From Blepharisma japonicum (Eukaryota > Ciliophora > Heterotrichea > Heterotrichida > Blepharismidae): DNA of 64,000 nt. The number at the start of each line of letters is the position of its first letter. The stretch's first letter is position 1. The stretch lies in the NCBI GenBank assembly GCA_949751835.1, contig CATKHK010000012.1, positions 310,001 through 374,000 on the forward strand, read 5' to 3'. The notes below the pieces were generated by a model that worked only from the letters and a program-made list of their open reading frames with translations, was not told where the DNA came from and made no database searches. The position numbers were made by a program, and so were the translations under genes. This document shows, one piece after another, positions 24,234-34,761 of this stretch.

Positions 24234-25574
24234 ATGGATAAACTTGATCAAGGAGATACCTCAGATAAATTCTCTGATTTTTATATCTTTGTAGCAACAA
24301 TAGGCAGTGGATCATTCGGAAAAGTCGTGCATGCGATTGACAGGTTCACTGGAGAAGAGATTGCAGTCAAAATAATCAAAAAGCACAGTTTAAAGCCTGA
24401 TCGAATTTTACAGCTCAAACAAGAAGCACAAATTTTAGCATCCTTGGATCACCCAAATGTGATCAAATTTAAGCATCTTAAAGAGACCAATACAAAGCTG
24501 TTTATTGTCATGGAAATGATTTATGGTGGGACTTTGAAAGCTTATATGGACAAGCATGATATCTCAGATTCTCAAGCTGCTCAAATAATGAAAGGGATTT
24601 TGCAAGGGCTCGCATATATTCATTCAAAAAACATCATCCATAGAGATATGAAGCCAGAAAACATGCTGCTGCCTGACTTTAGAGATCTAAGCCAAATTAA
24701 AATTGCTGATTTCGGGCTGAGTGCACAATTTGATGCTTCGTCGATGCAGCCAAGAGAAAATGATAAGTGTGGAACGCTTCTTTATATGGCTCCTGAGCAA
24801 GCACAAAGCAAGTTTTATAGCCAAAGCATTGACATTTGAAGCTGTGGTATTATTTTATGAATGCTGTTGACTAAAAATAAGCATCCACTTTCAACTGCTC
24901 ATGAATCAGCATCTTCCTATTTAAAAAAGCTTCAAAATCCTATATGGAAATTTCCAGAAAATTTTCCTGAAGGAGCTAAATCTCTATTTTTGAAATTGAC
25001 AGAAATGTCCCCTATTGATAGATATACAGCCAATCAAGCACTAGCGCATCCTTGAATTGGTCGAAATAAAAAGAAAGTGCCTCTAACATCATTTGAAAAG
25101 TTCAAAAGATACAGCGAGCTACTGAAGATGAAAGGAATTACATTTGCAATCTTTTTTGCCTGCTTAGCTGGAGATCCTGAAATAGGTAAAAGAGAACAGA
25201 GCAGGGCAAATATCTCAAAAAGTATGGATAAAACACCTGAGCACATTTCAAGTAAAGAGACTGTAGACTTTACTAAATCAGAAACTCGTGATAGGAAGAA
25301 AAGAATTCTTCCAATCCCAACACAGAAAAAGAAACCAGTTCCAAAATTAGTAGAAAAATTCATGAACTCTGGCTATGCGAAAAATTCTGAAAGAATTCCA
25401 AGCGCAAAAAGAACAATTCCACTAGGAGATAATGTTCTAAGAAGAAATTATTCGTTTCAAACACCTGAAATCGAAAATAATATGCTGTCTAAATATTCAA
25501 GAGCTCCTAAATCTACAGAGCATAAGCGAAAAATTGTACGCGCATTGACAGCTGTTTCCAGACATGAAGCTTAA
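24234..25574 (+). CDS. Serine/threonine protein kinase, CAMK-like
   Basis: 446 residues. The kinase domain covers about 17-275 and has all key residues: glycine loop GSGSFGKV (24-31), lysine in AVKIIKK (Lys46), HRDMKPEN (136-143), DFG (159-161), the APE-like MAPEQA and DIWSCG with Trp encoded by TGA. It should be active. The sequence is closest to the CAMK/CDPK type, but no EF-hands follow. Instead, a C-terminal tail of about 170 residues is basic and Ser/Pro-rich. The segment GITFAIFFACLAGD right after the domain is hydrophobic and could be autoinhibitory or membrane-facing. The substrate is unknown. Confidence 0.9.
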
Positions 25575-25750
25575 ATCATTTCTGCAACTGTATTGTTGAA
25601 TTATAAATAATTTAATAAACTGTTATATCTTTGCTTTAAGATACAAATGCAATGAATTTCCAAACTCACAGTTAATTTGATTATCTATATCTAAGTTTGC
25701 ATTTTTGGAGCCTAATTAAATGAGTCTGGAGAATAAATGAGATCAAAATT

Positions 25751-26269
25751 TTATTGATTAAGAAGACTTAATATATCATTTTCAAATGATAATGGGTCTT
25801 GATTTGACTTATAATAATGTATAACACTTCCTTGCCTATCAATTAAAAACTTGCCAAAATTCATCTCGATATTTTTGCCAGCCAAAGAGCTTTTGAATCT
25901 TAAATAAATGTAGAGATCGCATGCATTTTTTCCATTGACATTAATTTTACTAAATAAGTTGAATTTTGCCTTCAAATCGTTTTTAACATAATCTTTTATT
26001 TCTTCATTAGTGCCAGCTTCTTGATTATAAAATTGATTGCATGGAAAAGCTAAAATCTCTAAACCTTTTTCGTTATATTTTGAATGCAGTTGGTTTAATT
26101 GATTATAATTTCTTCTTGTTAATGGACAGCTGCATGCAACGTTAACAATTATCAGAACTTTTCCTTGATAATTAGAAAGTTTAGTTGGTTTTTCATCAAT
26201 ATCATTTACAATAAAATCGTAAATCGTTTTTTGAAGCATTGAGCTTTTCTTGGAATTTGATAATCCCAT
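25751..26269 (-). CDS. Glutathione peroxidase-like thiol peroxidase
   Basis: 172 residues, ATG at 26269. The family reduces hydroperoxides using glutathione or thioredoxin. The active-site block is NVACSCPLT (peroxidatic Cys48) where most members have NVASxCG. The second block LAFPCNQF with Gln79 is intact, and the third is MNFGKFLID with Met in place of the usual Trp. Cysteine replaces selenocysteine, as expected if TGA is Trp. The N-terminus MGLSNSKK fits an N-myristoylation signal, so it may be attached to a membrane. It is divergent from PCNA with 425 bases between starts. Confidence 0.9.
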   Translation of the reverse strand: MGLSNSKKSSMLQKTIYDFIVNDIDEKPTKLSNYQGKVLIIVNVACSCPLTRRNYNQLNQLHSKYNEKGLEILAFPCNQFYNQEAGTNEEIKDYVKNDLKAKFNLFSKINVNGKNACDLYIYLRFKSSLAGKNIEMNFGKFLIDRQGSVIHYYKSNQDPLSFENDILSLLNQ

Positions 26270-26694
26270 AATTATGGATTCTCTGAAGCTATTTATATAA
26301 AATCAAACATTACTCTATCAAAAGCCTTTGTCTTAGAGAAAATGCAAACATAGATTGCCTAAAACATATTTTATTGAATCTTAATAAACAATGCCTGAAT
26401 TATAAATTTGGCAGTATAGTTGATATGGCTTTTGCTGTAAATACCTTCAAATCAATAATAAATTGCTAAAAATATATTATCTATAAAGATTTTACTTTAT
26501 AAAGATTAAAGAAGCTATATTAACAAATCTATCGATTTAAAGTTAAAAAAAAAACTTTGTCAAATAGTTTGAATTGCAAAACCTTCGAAAATATTAAAAT
26601 ATCACAATAAATTCATATAATTAAAATAAAATTAATTTCAGGGCATATTTTAGCCCATTTACCGGCAACATGCATTTGGCGGGTTATAATAAAA
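26270..26694. other. Shared GPx/PCNA promoter region
   Basis: 425 bases between divergent start codons. Apart from the E2F-like site near the PCNA end, it is AT-rich with no gene on either strand. Confidence 0.6.
26675..26683 (+). promoter_or_regulatory. E2F-like site in front of PCNA
   Basis: TTTGGCGGG matches the E2F/DP consensus TTTSSCGS. It ends 11 bases before the PCNA start codon in otherwise GC-poor DNA. PCNA is a classic E2F target in animals and plants, and ciliates encode E2F/DP proteins. Binding here is inference. Confidence 0.5.
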
Positions 26695-27468
26695 ATGTTC
26701 GAAGCATTGCTAGGTAATGGACTGATCCTCAAGAAGATAATTGAAGCCATAAAAGAGCTTGTCTCTGAAGTAAACCTTGAAGTAACAAGTGAAGGGCTTA
26801 GCATTCAAGCAATGGATGCCTCTCATGTAGCATTAGTAGTTCTCAGTCTGAGAGCTGAACAATTCGAAGAATACCGCTGCGATCGCCCACAAACCTTAGG
26901 AGTTTCCATTGGAAACCTTGCAAAACTCATGAAAATTGCAGGTAATGACGATTCCATTACTCTGAGAGCAGAAGACGATGCAAATATTTTAACTTTGACA
27001 TTCACTGGGAAAAACAATGAAAGAGTCAGCGAATTCAATCTCAATTTATTGACTTTGGACTCTGAGCATCTTGGTATCCCTGAACAAGATTACTCTGCAG
27101 TCATGAAAATGTCAAGCGCTGAATTTTCGAGAATTTGCAGAGAACTGACTCAAATTACAGACACACTTAACTTAGCTGTGGATAAAGAAGCCGCTAAGTT
27201 TGCAGTTTCTGGAGATATTGGAGCAGGATCGATTACTATGAGGCCAAATGACTCAGATAAAGCTGAAGAAAAGATGTTTTTGAGGGCGACTGAACCAGTC
27301 AGCATGGCTTTTGCTTTAAGATATCTCAACTTGTTTAATAAAGCAGCTAGTCTTTCTGATGAAGTTACTTTAAGCTTGTCACCAGAAGTGCCAGTTGTAT
27401 TGCAGTTTGGTTTTGATTTAGGAGAGCTGAAATACTTCTTGGCTCCTAAGATTGCAGAAGAAGCGTAA
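26695..27468 (+). CDS. PCNA: Proliferating cell nuclear antigen (DNA sliding clamp)
   Basis: 257 residues, the normal length, beginning MFEALLGNGLILKKIIEAIK. It is a trimeric ring that tethers polymerases and repair factors to DNA in the nucleus. Typical landmarks are SIQAMDASHVALV, the FEEYRCDRP segment, the basic and hydrophobic interdomain region and the C-terminal LKYFLAPKIAEE, which matches the usual YYLAPKI end. There are no internal TGA codons and no introns. Expression is probably S-phase regulated, given the E2F-like site upstream. Confidence 0.98.
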   Translation: MFEALLGNGLILKKIIEAIKELVSEVNLEVTSEGLSIQAMDASHVALVVLSLRAEQFEEYRCDRPQTLGVSIGNLAKLMKIAGNDDSITLRAEDDANILTLTFTGKNNERVSEFNLNLLTLDSEHLGIPEQDYSAVMKMSSAEFSRICRELTQITDTLNLAVDKEAAKFAVSGDIGAGSITMRPNDSDKAEEKMFLRATEPVSMAFALRYLNLFNKAASLSDEVTLSLSPEVPVVLQFGFDLGELKYFLAPKIAEEA

Positions 27469-27718
27469 TTATAATTAAAAATTCAATTAAATATCCAAAT
27501 ATTTTAATTTAATAACTATTTAATACAATAAAAACTTGCGTTAGCTAAGTCTTCTTTAATTATCATAGCAATTAGTTAGTAAATTGGATATTTCTGAATA
27601 TAATATATTTATAAATAGACCTGATTATATATTCCAAAAAATCTTAAACTTTGCAGTTATTCACTCAGAGAAAGTCCGCAAAATACTACTCGTTATACTA
27701 AAAAGAAAATATTTATAA

Positions 27719-30022
27719 ATGGACGAAGAACAGCAAAAATACTTAGATGATGCGATAGCTGTTGTCAAACAAGAAGCTTATGAAATGCACCAAGCCCTCG
27801 ATTCAAGCAATCTAAAAGAAGCTCTTAAGCATGCAAGCATCATGATTGGTGAGCTTAAGACATCTCTGCTATCCCCAAAAACTTACTATGAACTCTACAT
27901 GCAAATTTTTGATGAGCTAAATAAGCTTGAAACCTATTTTTTAGATGCACAAAGAAAAGGCCGTAGCATGATGAGTTTATATGAAAAAGTCCAACAAACC
28001 CCAGCAGTTTTGCCCAGAATTTATCTGCTAATTACAGTTGGCTCAGCATGCATACAAACTAAAGAAGCGACTGCAAAAGAAATTCTTAGGGACTTGATAG
28101 AAATGGTAAAAGGCGTTCAATTTCCAATTAGAGGACTTTTCCTCCGTTATTATTTGAATAAACTATGCAAAGATAAATTGCCTGACAGCGATTCTGATCT
28201 TGATGAGCAAGATGGCACTGTTGCTGATTCTGTTGATTTCTTATTAGCGAATCTTGCAGAAATGAATAAATTGTGGATCAGACTCCAAAATACTGCAAAT
28301 ACACAAGAAAAAAGCAAAAGGGAAAAAGAGAGGAATGACTTAAGGGTCACAGTAGGAGAAAATATTAATAGGTTATCAAGCTTGCAAGGTGTAAACCAAG
28401 AATTATACCAGACTTCAGTGCTGCCAAAAATTCTTGAAGTTATAACATCCAGCAAGGATCCTATTTCGCAACAATATTTAATGGATTGTATTATTCAAGC
28501 ATTCCCTGACGCTTTTCATCTACACACTTTAAGCAGTTTACTGCAAGCTTTTTCTGAGCTGCAACCAAGTGTAGATATAAACTCAATTTTAGTCAATTTA
28601 TTGACAAGACTTTCTGAATTTATAGGAGAGTCTGAAATTGGGATTGCCAATGAAGTCGATATTTTTGGACTAATTGAAGCACATCTAAATAAAATAATTG
28701 AAAATCCTAGCTCAGACCTAAAAAAACTTCTGCAGCTCCAAGTATCCTTTTTAAGCTTCACCATAAAATGCTACCCAAAAAGTACTGACCATGTCAACAC
28801 AATTTTAAATTCTTGTGTCAATATAATTGCCAAAAATTGCCCAGACAAAAAAGTTGATGTAGATTCTGTAAAGCATATAGTGAAGTTATTATCAATCCCT
28901 TTAGAAACACTATCATTGGCCATTTTATCAATGAATCATTATCCTGAGCTTTTATCATATTTAGCATTTTCTGCAAGGAAACAAGTTTCATTTAAAATTG
29001 TAAAGGCTGCAATTTCTTCCAGGAAAATATTAGATAACTTGTCAGTTGTAAATGAACTTTTTGAGTTTGCAACTCCTTTATGGGCATATGACAGCGATGA
29101 AGATGATATAGACGATTATGAATTTGAAGAAGAACAGCAAAATATGACGAAATTAGTGCATTTAGTGAACTCTCAAAGTTTAGACACTACTTTTAAAATT
29201 TTAGAAGTATTTAGAAAAAATTTTTCTTCAGGAGGTGATAGCAGAATTAAATTTACATTTCCTGCATTGTTCTTTGCTTATGCCAAACTCTTGCGATTTG
29301 CTGATTCAAATAATGATATAAATGCTCTCGACTCAATTCTTAAAATTATGGCAGAAATAGTCAAAAAAATATTCAAAATCGATCCTGAGTCTTCACTTAA
29401 GTATCATCTTCAATGCATGCAGGCAATTAATTTTTTAAAATCTAAAGCAGAATTTGAGCAATATGCTTTTGAGTTTGTAAACCAAGCATTTCGTGTTTAT
29501 TATGATGAATTTGCGAACTCAAGATCAAAATATTCAGCAATCAGTATGATTGCAGGATCTTTAGTTGAAAGTAATTGCTTTGATGAAGATAACTTTGACA
29601 CATTGATCTTCAAATGTACACAATTTTCAGCAAGACAACTACTGAAAGCAGATCAATGCAAAGGTGTAGCAATTTGCACCCACCTTTTTTGAAATAAATA
29701 TCATCAAAATGAAGTTAGAGTGCTTGAATGCTTAAATCGAGCAGCTAAAACTGCGAATATTTGCATTTTCAATCCGAAAAATGTTTTTCTTTTTGTTGTT
29801 TTGCTGAATACTTATATTTATTATCACAATTTGGGTGTTGATTCTATTGGAAGCTCATCAATCAATAAGATAATTCAATTGATAAAGAGCCAGCTGGAAA
29901 ATGTTGAAAATGACTCTGAGGCAATATTTGACACAGATGAAATTAAAAAATATTATTTTAACACAATAAAATACATTAAAGCAAGACAGTTAGAAGGTAA
30001 GCTAGTTGAAATTGCTATTTAA
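27719..30022 (+). CDS. VPS35: VPS35, retromer core subunit
   Basis: 767 residues in one frame from ATG 27719 to TAA, crossing one TGA (Trp) at 29690. It forms the long alpha-solenoid of retromer, which sorts receptors from endosomes to the Golgi or plasma membrane. The N-terminal signature is present: PRIYLLITVGSACI, ILRDLIEMVKGVQFPIRGLF and LRYYLN, the region that binds VPS26. The rest is helical repeat sequence, with an acidic patch (DSDEDDIDDYEFEEEQQ). The length is close to animal and yeast VPS35. Confidence 0.95.
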
Positions 30023-30592
30023 AATAAAATAAAACAATAAAGAATTGTCTCGCTTTCTCTTTAAATAGTAAGTTTTAACAATTTGGTTTAATTTGCTGAA
30101 TTTAATAATGCGAAATTCTTAATTTAAAATCTATTTATCTTTGTCTAAACTGAGACAAATTTACTTTTAAGCCTTAAATGCTTGAATTAGATTAAGATCC
30201 ATTTATTATTATAATTAGTGGCAATGAACACTGCTTTTCGACGATCTAGCTTTTTCATTTTCAAGCAGTAGCTGATATTCAGGTGCCGAGCACTAATAAC
30301 TACTCCTAAGATCCATACAAAAACTCAATTCAGATCTGTGGCGCAATTGTATTAAAAACTTAGCAACCAGTTCAAAGAAAATTTAGTCAAACTTTCTTAT
30401 AAGCCTTTATACAACATGTCAATTTGCGAATTATTGACATCTGTATCCGAGGACATAGAAGATTCTGGTATTTTATAATTAGAACTTGATGAAGAAGATG
30501 GAATGTAAGATTATTATATGTACTAACGTAGACCATGGGCAAACTCTAAGCCTAGCATACCAAGTTAAATAATATCAGCTTTATTTACTAAC
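30023..30592. other. Intergenic, ambiguous coding-like relic
   Basis: No standard gene. On the plus strand at about 30330-30570 one frame looks protein-like (MSICELLTSVSEDIEDSGIL) but has several TAA codons; the antisense frame is serine-rich and also interrupted. The stop density is about what AT-rich noncoding DNA would give. Confidence 0.4.
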
Positions 30593-30832
30593 TATGTGCT
30601 TTAAAGTTTTAAAAGAAAATTGTTTCTTTTTGAAAATATTTTTATTTGTGAGAGCGATCAATTTATTACCTTTAATTATTTCATGCAGACTGACAATCTG
30701 TCCAGCGGTGCTAGGAGGTTTTGCAACTATCTTTAGAGCTATATAATTTGGGTTATAAAGCTGCTTTGCATCTAAGAAGGAATTTAAAGATTGAAATTTT
30801 TCAAGTTTGACTCAAATTCATAAAATTTTCAT
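30593..30832 (-). CDS. Small hypothetical protein
   Basis: 79 residues from ATG at 30832 to TAG at 30593, with TGA codons at residues 5 and 7 read as Trp, which would hide it from a standard-code search. The sequence is balanced and not low in complexity (QLYNPNYIALKIVAKPPSTA, GQIVSLHEIIKGNKLIAL) with a basic C-terminal end. I do not recognise it. It lies on the same strand as, and 240 bases downstream of, the Myb-domain gene. Given the low background of such frames in the gaps, it is probably real, but the size keeps confidence moderate. Confidence 0.45.
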
Positions 30833-31071
30833 CTTCCATAATTATCTAAAATATAATTTTTATTTTTTAATGTTATAATTTAAAGAATAAACTCATATAT
30901 TAAGCTTTAATAAATTTATTAAATAATAATTTTTTTTATATCATGCCAATTTCTTCAAAAATTGGAGTTATTGATTATTTATTGAATTTGCACAGCTATT
31001 GTAATCATCTTGTATAAAAAATTGACCGCAGTTATTTGGTAAAATCTAAAAAAAAATGGCAATTTATTATT

Positions 31072-31974
31072 TTAATTATGAACAGTTTTCAATTCCTCAA
31101 TATTTTTTATCTGCATTTTAGTTTGGCTAACAAATGCTTCTAAAGTAGCCATTTTCTTATAAAGTTCTTGCAACCTTCTTCTTTTCTCTTCAGCAGATAA
31201 ATTTTCACTATTCACATTTTTAATTTCATTTATAAAATTCAAACTTTCAAGAGAAACCGAGAGATTACTAACAGATGGTGGCTTTGGAGGTGTTTTTCCA
31301 GGCTCTGAAAGTAGGCTATCTATAAGTTCATCCTCATTCCATGCTTTTCCCATATACTTTACTTGATCCTTGGGTTCAAGTAAAGCGGGCTTTTTTTTCT
31401 CCGGATCCTTCTTAATCGATGACATTTTCCTTTTTATTGTGCCATAATATCGATTTTTAACAGCTACAGAAGGCCTTCCTTTTAAATATCCAGCAATTTT
31501 TTTTCAATTACCTCCATATGTATTGTAAAGTTTGACTATTAAGCAGTCTTCTTCATGTGTTCATTTATTTTTTTTCGACGTTGATTCTTGCTTATTTTTT
31601 CATTTTTTGTGTCCGCCTTCAGATAATTTATTGCTAATTGGATTTGAATTTTGTTCAATATTGCTTTGTGAATTTTCAATTGGATTTAAATGGACAATGC
31701 CACTTCGAGGAGTTTCCTCATTTCCAGAAAACTCATCTTCTTCAAAGCTTCATTGGTTTTTGCGCTTTTTTGATGCTTGATTTAACTCATCCAGCTCTGA
31801 TAGAGCTGGAGATCGCGGAACTGGCGATCAAGTATCTAGATTTAACCAGGGATCATCATTGATTATTGCGAGGGGTTCATGTGCTTCGAGATTGGATTCG
31901 CATACATTTTCAATTTCTGGTAGATTTGCATCCCAGTAGTCAGATGCAGTATGCATTGCATTTTGCCAATCCAT
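31072..31974 (-). CDS. Single Myb/SANT-domain protein
   Basis: 300 residues from ATG 31974 to TAA 31072, joined across four TGA codons. Residues 137-182 form a Myb repeat: KWTHEEDCLIVKLYNTYGG, NWKKIAGYLKGR and KNRYYGTIKRK, with the regularly spaced tryptophans, the first of them a TGA codon. The N-terminal third is acidic and probably disordered. The C-terminus is basic then helical (EEKRRRLQELYKKMATLEAF, likely coiled coil). It probably binds DNA in the nucleus as a transcription or chromatin factor. Target genes are unknown. Confidence 0.85.
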
Positions 31975-32153
31975 TTAATTATATCTGAATTTTAGAGAAT
32001 TTAAATAAAATACGCAATAATCTTATACTGTCTTATAAAAAAATCAAGAGGTAGACATATTAATATTTTGTATGATAGGCGTTTGTCTTATAACGCCGCT
32101 CAATTGAAGAAGTTAATAAATAAGGAAGGCTGCCAAAAAAAGGAATGGCATTA

Positions 32154-32948
32154 TTAATTATTTTGTCTTCGATTTGCCTGTTTTATCTTGAAACTCTCTC
32201 CAGCGATTTTAATGACAGCTAAAGATATAGCAGTATATAACAGCATTTGATAGTTTTCACAAACCCATGACTTCTGTGTAGCGTCACAGCCAAAATACCC
32301 TACTAATCCTACAGATAAGCATAAAGACATAGAAAGAAAGATAACCCAGTCCCAGTTATATTCTGCTTTTATTTGTTTTTCGAGTCCCTGCTGTCTAAAA
32401 ACCACAATATCGATCTTTTTTCCATCTCTTGACGCTTTAGCATAAAAAACGCTATCAGGTGGAGGCTTAGATAACACACATGTAAAATCCTCGCCGACTA
32501 TGACATGCCAGAAATTTGGCATCAAAGAGTGGAGTTTTGATTTAATTGCGTCGCAAGTTTCAGAACCTTTTGAGCAATCCAATCTTTGAATGTATTTCTT
32601 CAGATAATTACTGAAGCTTTCTTCATCTTTAAAGGGCTTTTGAACATCAACATTTCACAAAACTTGATGATTAATCTGTTTTTCCTCTTCTGGAGGTGCG
32701 CTTTCTTTAAAAGGTGGACAGTATACAATAAACCTCACCCTATAGCCTTCTTCTTCTGTTTCAAACACTCCTCCACTATTAGGTCCTCTTGATATATTAA
32801 AAGAAAAAGCTGTTCCTTTGATTACAATTCATGGATTTGGAAATTTCTCTGTAAGCTTATCTCTAATTACTACTGGATCTTTGGTTTCATTTAATAAAGA
32901 TAAGATTTCTTGTTCTATTTTCTTTGGAAAGAAGGAGTTTAGAATCAT
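32154..32948 (-). CDS. Membrane protein with dynein-light-chain-like domain
   Basis: 264 residues from ATG 32948 to TAA, crossing two TGA codons. The N-terminal 130 residues are soluble. Residues about 135-190 contain IKSKLHSLMPNFWHVIVGED, then FTCVL and KKIDIVVFR, which resemble the LC8/DYNLL fold (its core is a WHCIVGxxFGSYV strand pair). Two hydrophobic segments follow (about 200-223 and 235-252), then a basic tail. LC8-type light chains are normally small, soluble and without membrane anchors, so the combination is odd. The similarity is limited and the function unknown. Only 47 bases separate it from the upstream minus-strand gene. Confidence 0.65.
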
Positions 32949-32995
32949 TGATAAATCTTTATTTATGTCTAAAATTATAAATGTTTATTAATCTT

Positions 32996-34216
32996 TTAGA
33001 TCACTTCTGGAGTTAAAGTAGACAAATCGCCTGTTTTACTTTGAAAACTTTCTGATTGTATGTCATCTAATCGCTTAGATGAAACTTGGTGCATCATTTC
33101 TTCAATTGGGGGTAGTTCACCTGAAGGATTGTCTTCTTTCTCAATTTTTGGTGATCCTGAAAACTGGCTTGCTCTATGTGGGAACAGCCTTTCATAAAGC
33201 ATTATAAGGACGTGCTCATTAGATATTAGCAGTTCTAATATTTTTCTTTTATCTCCAGGAGTGAAAGTGTCTTGCCTTATTTTTCTTTCGGATGATTTGG
33301 TTCTTCTTCCATACTTTTGTTGTGACATACTTTTAGCCTTTCTCCTTTGGACTTCTTTTCTAACTTCTTCTACACACTCTAAAAACAAGCTTTCAGAGTC
33401 CACTTTTTCTAAATAGATTGATGACTGTTGAGCAGCAGCACTTTTAAATTTCTTTTTCTCGTTATCAATTGTATTTTTATAATGTTTTATTGCTTCATTA
33501 TACAGCTTTTCTTGATTATTCATGTATTTTTCGAGCTCTATGAAAAAATAGCCATCTTTCAAAGAGTATTTTTGCATTAATTCAAAAATAATCAAACCAC
33601 ATCGACTCGTTGGTACAAAATTTCTTGCGCTTCGAAAAGGAGCAGGAGTAAAGGCATCTCTTTGTGTTATAAAAGATTCTGAAGTTTGATCTTTATCTCT
33701 ATCTCTATGAGATTCTGAATGAAAATCTTTCAGTTTTGCTTTGGCAGCCCTTAGCTGGGCTTCCAAAAACCTACGATCATCTTCTAAGCTCTCCGCCTTT
33801 GCTCTTCATTTATCTGCTTCTTTTTTATAAAACTGTGCATTTTCTCCAAGCTTAACAGCTTCTTCTCTAAACCAATTCACAGAACTTTGCAAACGATTAA
33901 TTTCTTCATCTCTTTTCATTTTGACTTCAGTTTCATTAGTTTTCTTCTTTAGTTCTTTCAGCTCAGCATACATTCCATACATTTGGCATTTAAATGCATT
34001 TAAAAAGTCCTGCTCGTGCCTTTGAAGGACATTATCGATGTGGGAATTTAATGAGGACATTTGGTTTTTGAGAGCTGAATAATATTCGTTAATTTTATCT
34101 TGATTGTCTGCTTCTTTGGGCGGCTTAGTAAGCTCTGTTAGAAATGATTTATCGAGAAGTGGGGGGAGTTTGCTGGGGCTAGTTTCAAGCCTTCTTGAGA
34201 TTTGAGAGTCTGCCAT
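32996..34216 (-). CDS. Coiled-coil protein of unknown function
   Basis: 406 residues from ATG 34216 to TAA, crossing one TGA (Trp) in the coiled coil. Coiled coil covers about 45-185 (for example ADKWRAKAESLEDDRRFLEA). A middle region is compact and mixed (RCGLIIFELMQKYSLKDGYF), and a second helical part follows with a basic stretch and a final acidic tail. There are no enzyme or membrane motifs. A cytoskeletal or ciliary role is plausible from composition and from the RSP3 gene some 6 kb away, but there is no direct evidence. Confidence 0.75.
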
Positions 34217-34602
34217 ACTTATAACAATATATACAAATGTTGAAAATCTTATCTAAGACTGAATTTGTATAATATTTAGAGTTTTTTAGCAGCTAAATAA
34301 TATTCTATTTGCGAAAAGATCTTGAATTTAATGCTAATAAATACTTTGATGGCATTTAGATAAAATAAAAAAATTCCAATCTTCATCCGTTTTTAAGAGA
34401 TTCATGCTAATTACTTCTCATTAGAAATATTTGACTGTAAAATTTCAATTAAACTTCAAAAGCCTAATTTATTGTATTATAAACTCCATCTTTATATCTA
34501 TTTTATATAACTACTCAAATACTTATAAACTCTAGGTTTATATGTAATTGTAATCAGCAAGTTAGCTGCTCTATTAAAACAAAACATTTATTTAATAATC
34601 AC
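34217..34602. other. Intergenic upstream of tRNA-Glu
   Basis: About 390 AT-rich bases with no gene seen. It holds the promoter of the minus-strand coiled-coil gene; the tRNA carries its own internal promoter. Confidence 0.6.
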
Positions 34603-34675
34603 TCCGCATTTGTCTAGCTGGTTAGGATATCAGGCCTTCACCCTGAAGACCCGGGTTCGAGTCCCGGATGCGGAA
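34603..34675 (+). tRNA. tRNA-Glu (TTC)
   Basis: 73 bases fold as a cloverleaf: acceptor TCCGCAT pairs with ATGCGGA, anticodon stem TCAGG pairs with CCTGA around loop CCTTCAC with anticodon TTC, and the T arm CCGGG-TTCGAGT-CCCGG is standard. There is no intron and CCA is not encoded. It reads GAA/GAG and is not a suppressor tRNA. Confidence 0.97.
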
Positions 34676-34678
34676 CTC

Positions 34679-34692
34679 TTTTTCATTTTTTT
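34679..34692 (+). terminator. RNA polymerase III terminator
   Basis: A run of five T at 34679-34683, four bases after the tRNA discriminator base, backed up by seven T at 34686-34692. Confidence 0.75.
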
Positions 34693-34761
34693 ACTTTCTT
34701 TTTTTCCAATCAAAAGACAATTATGCATCTAAAATCGTTAGATTTCTTACAAAGATTTATA

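Noticed and set aside
31532-31862. Two plus-strand open frames
   Set aside because: They are antisense to the Myb-domain gene, which has a clear domain.
34603-34675. A suppressor tRNA explaining TGA readthrough
   Set aside because: The anticodon is TTC (Glu), not one that reads UGA.
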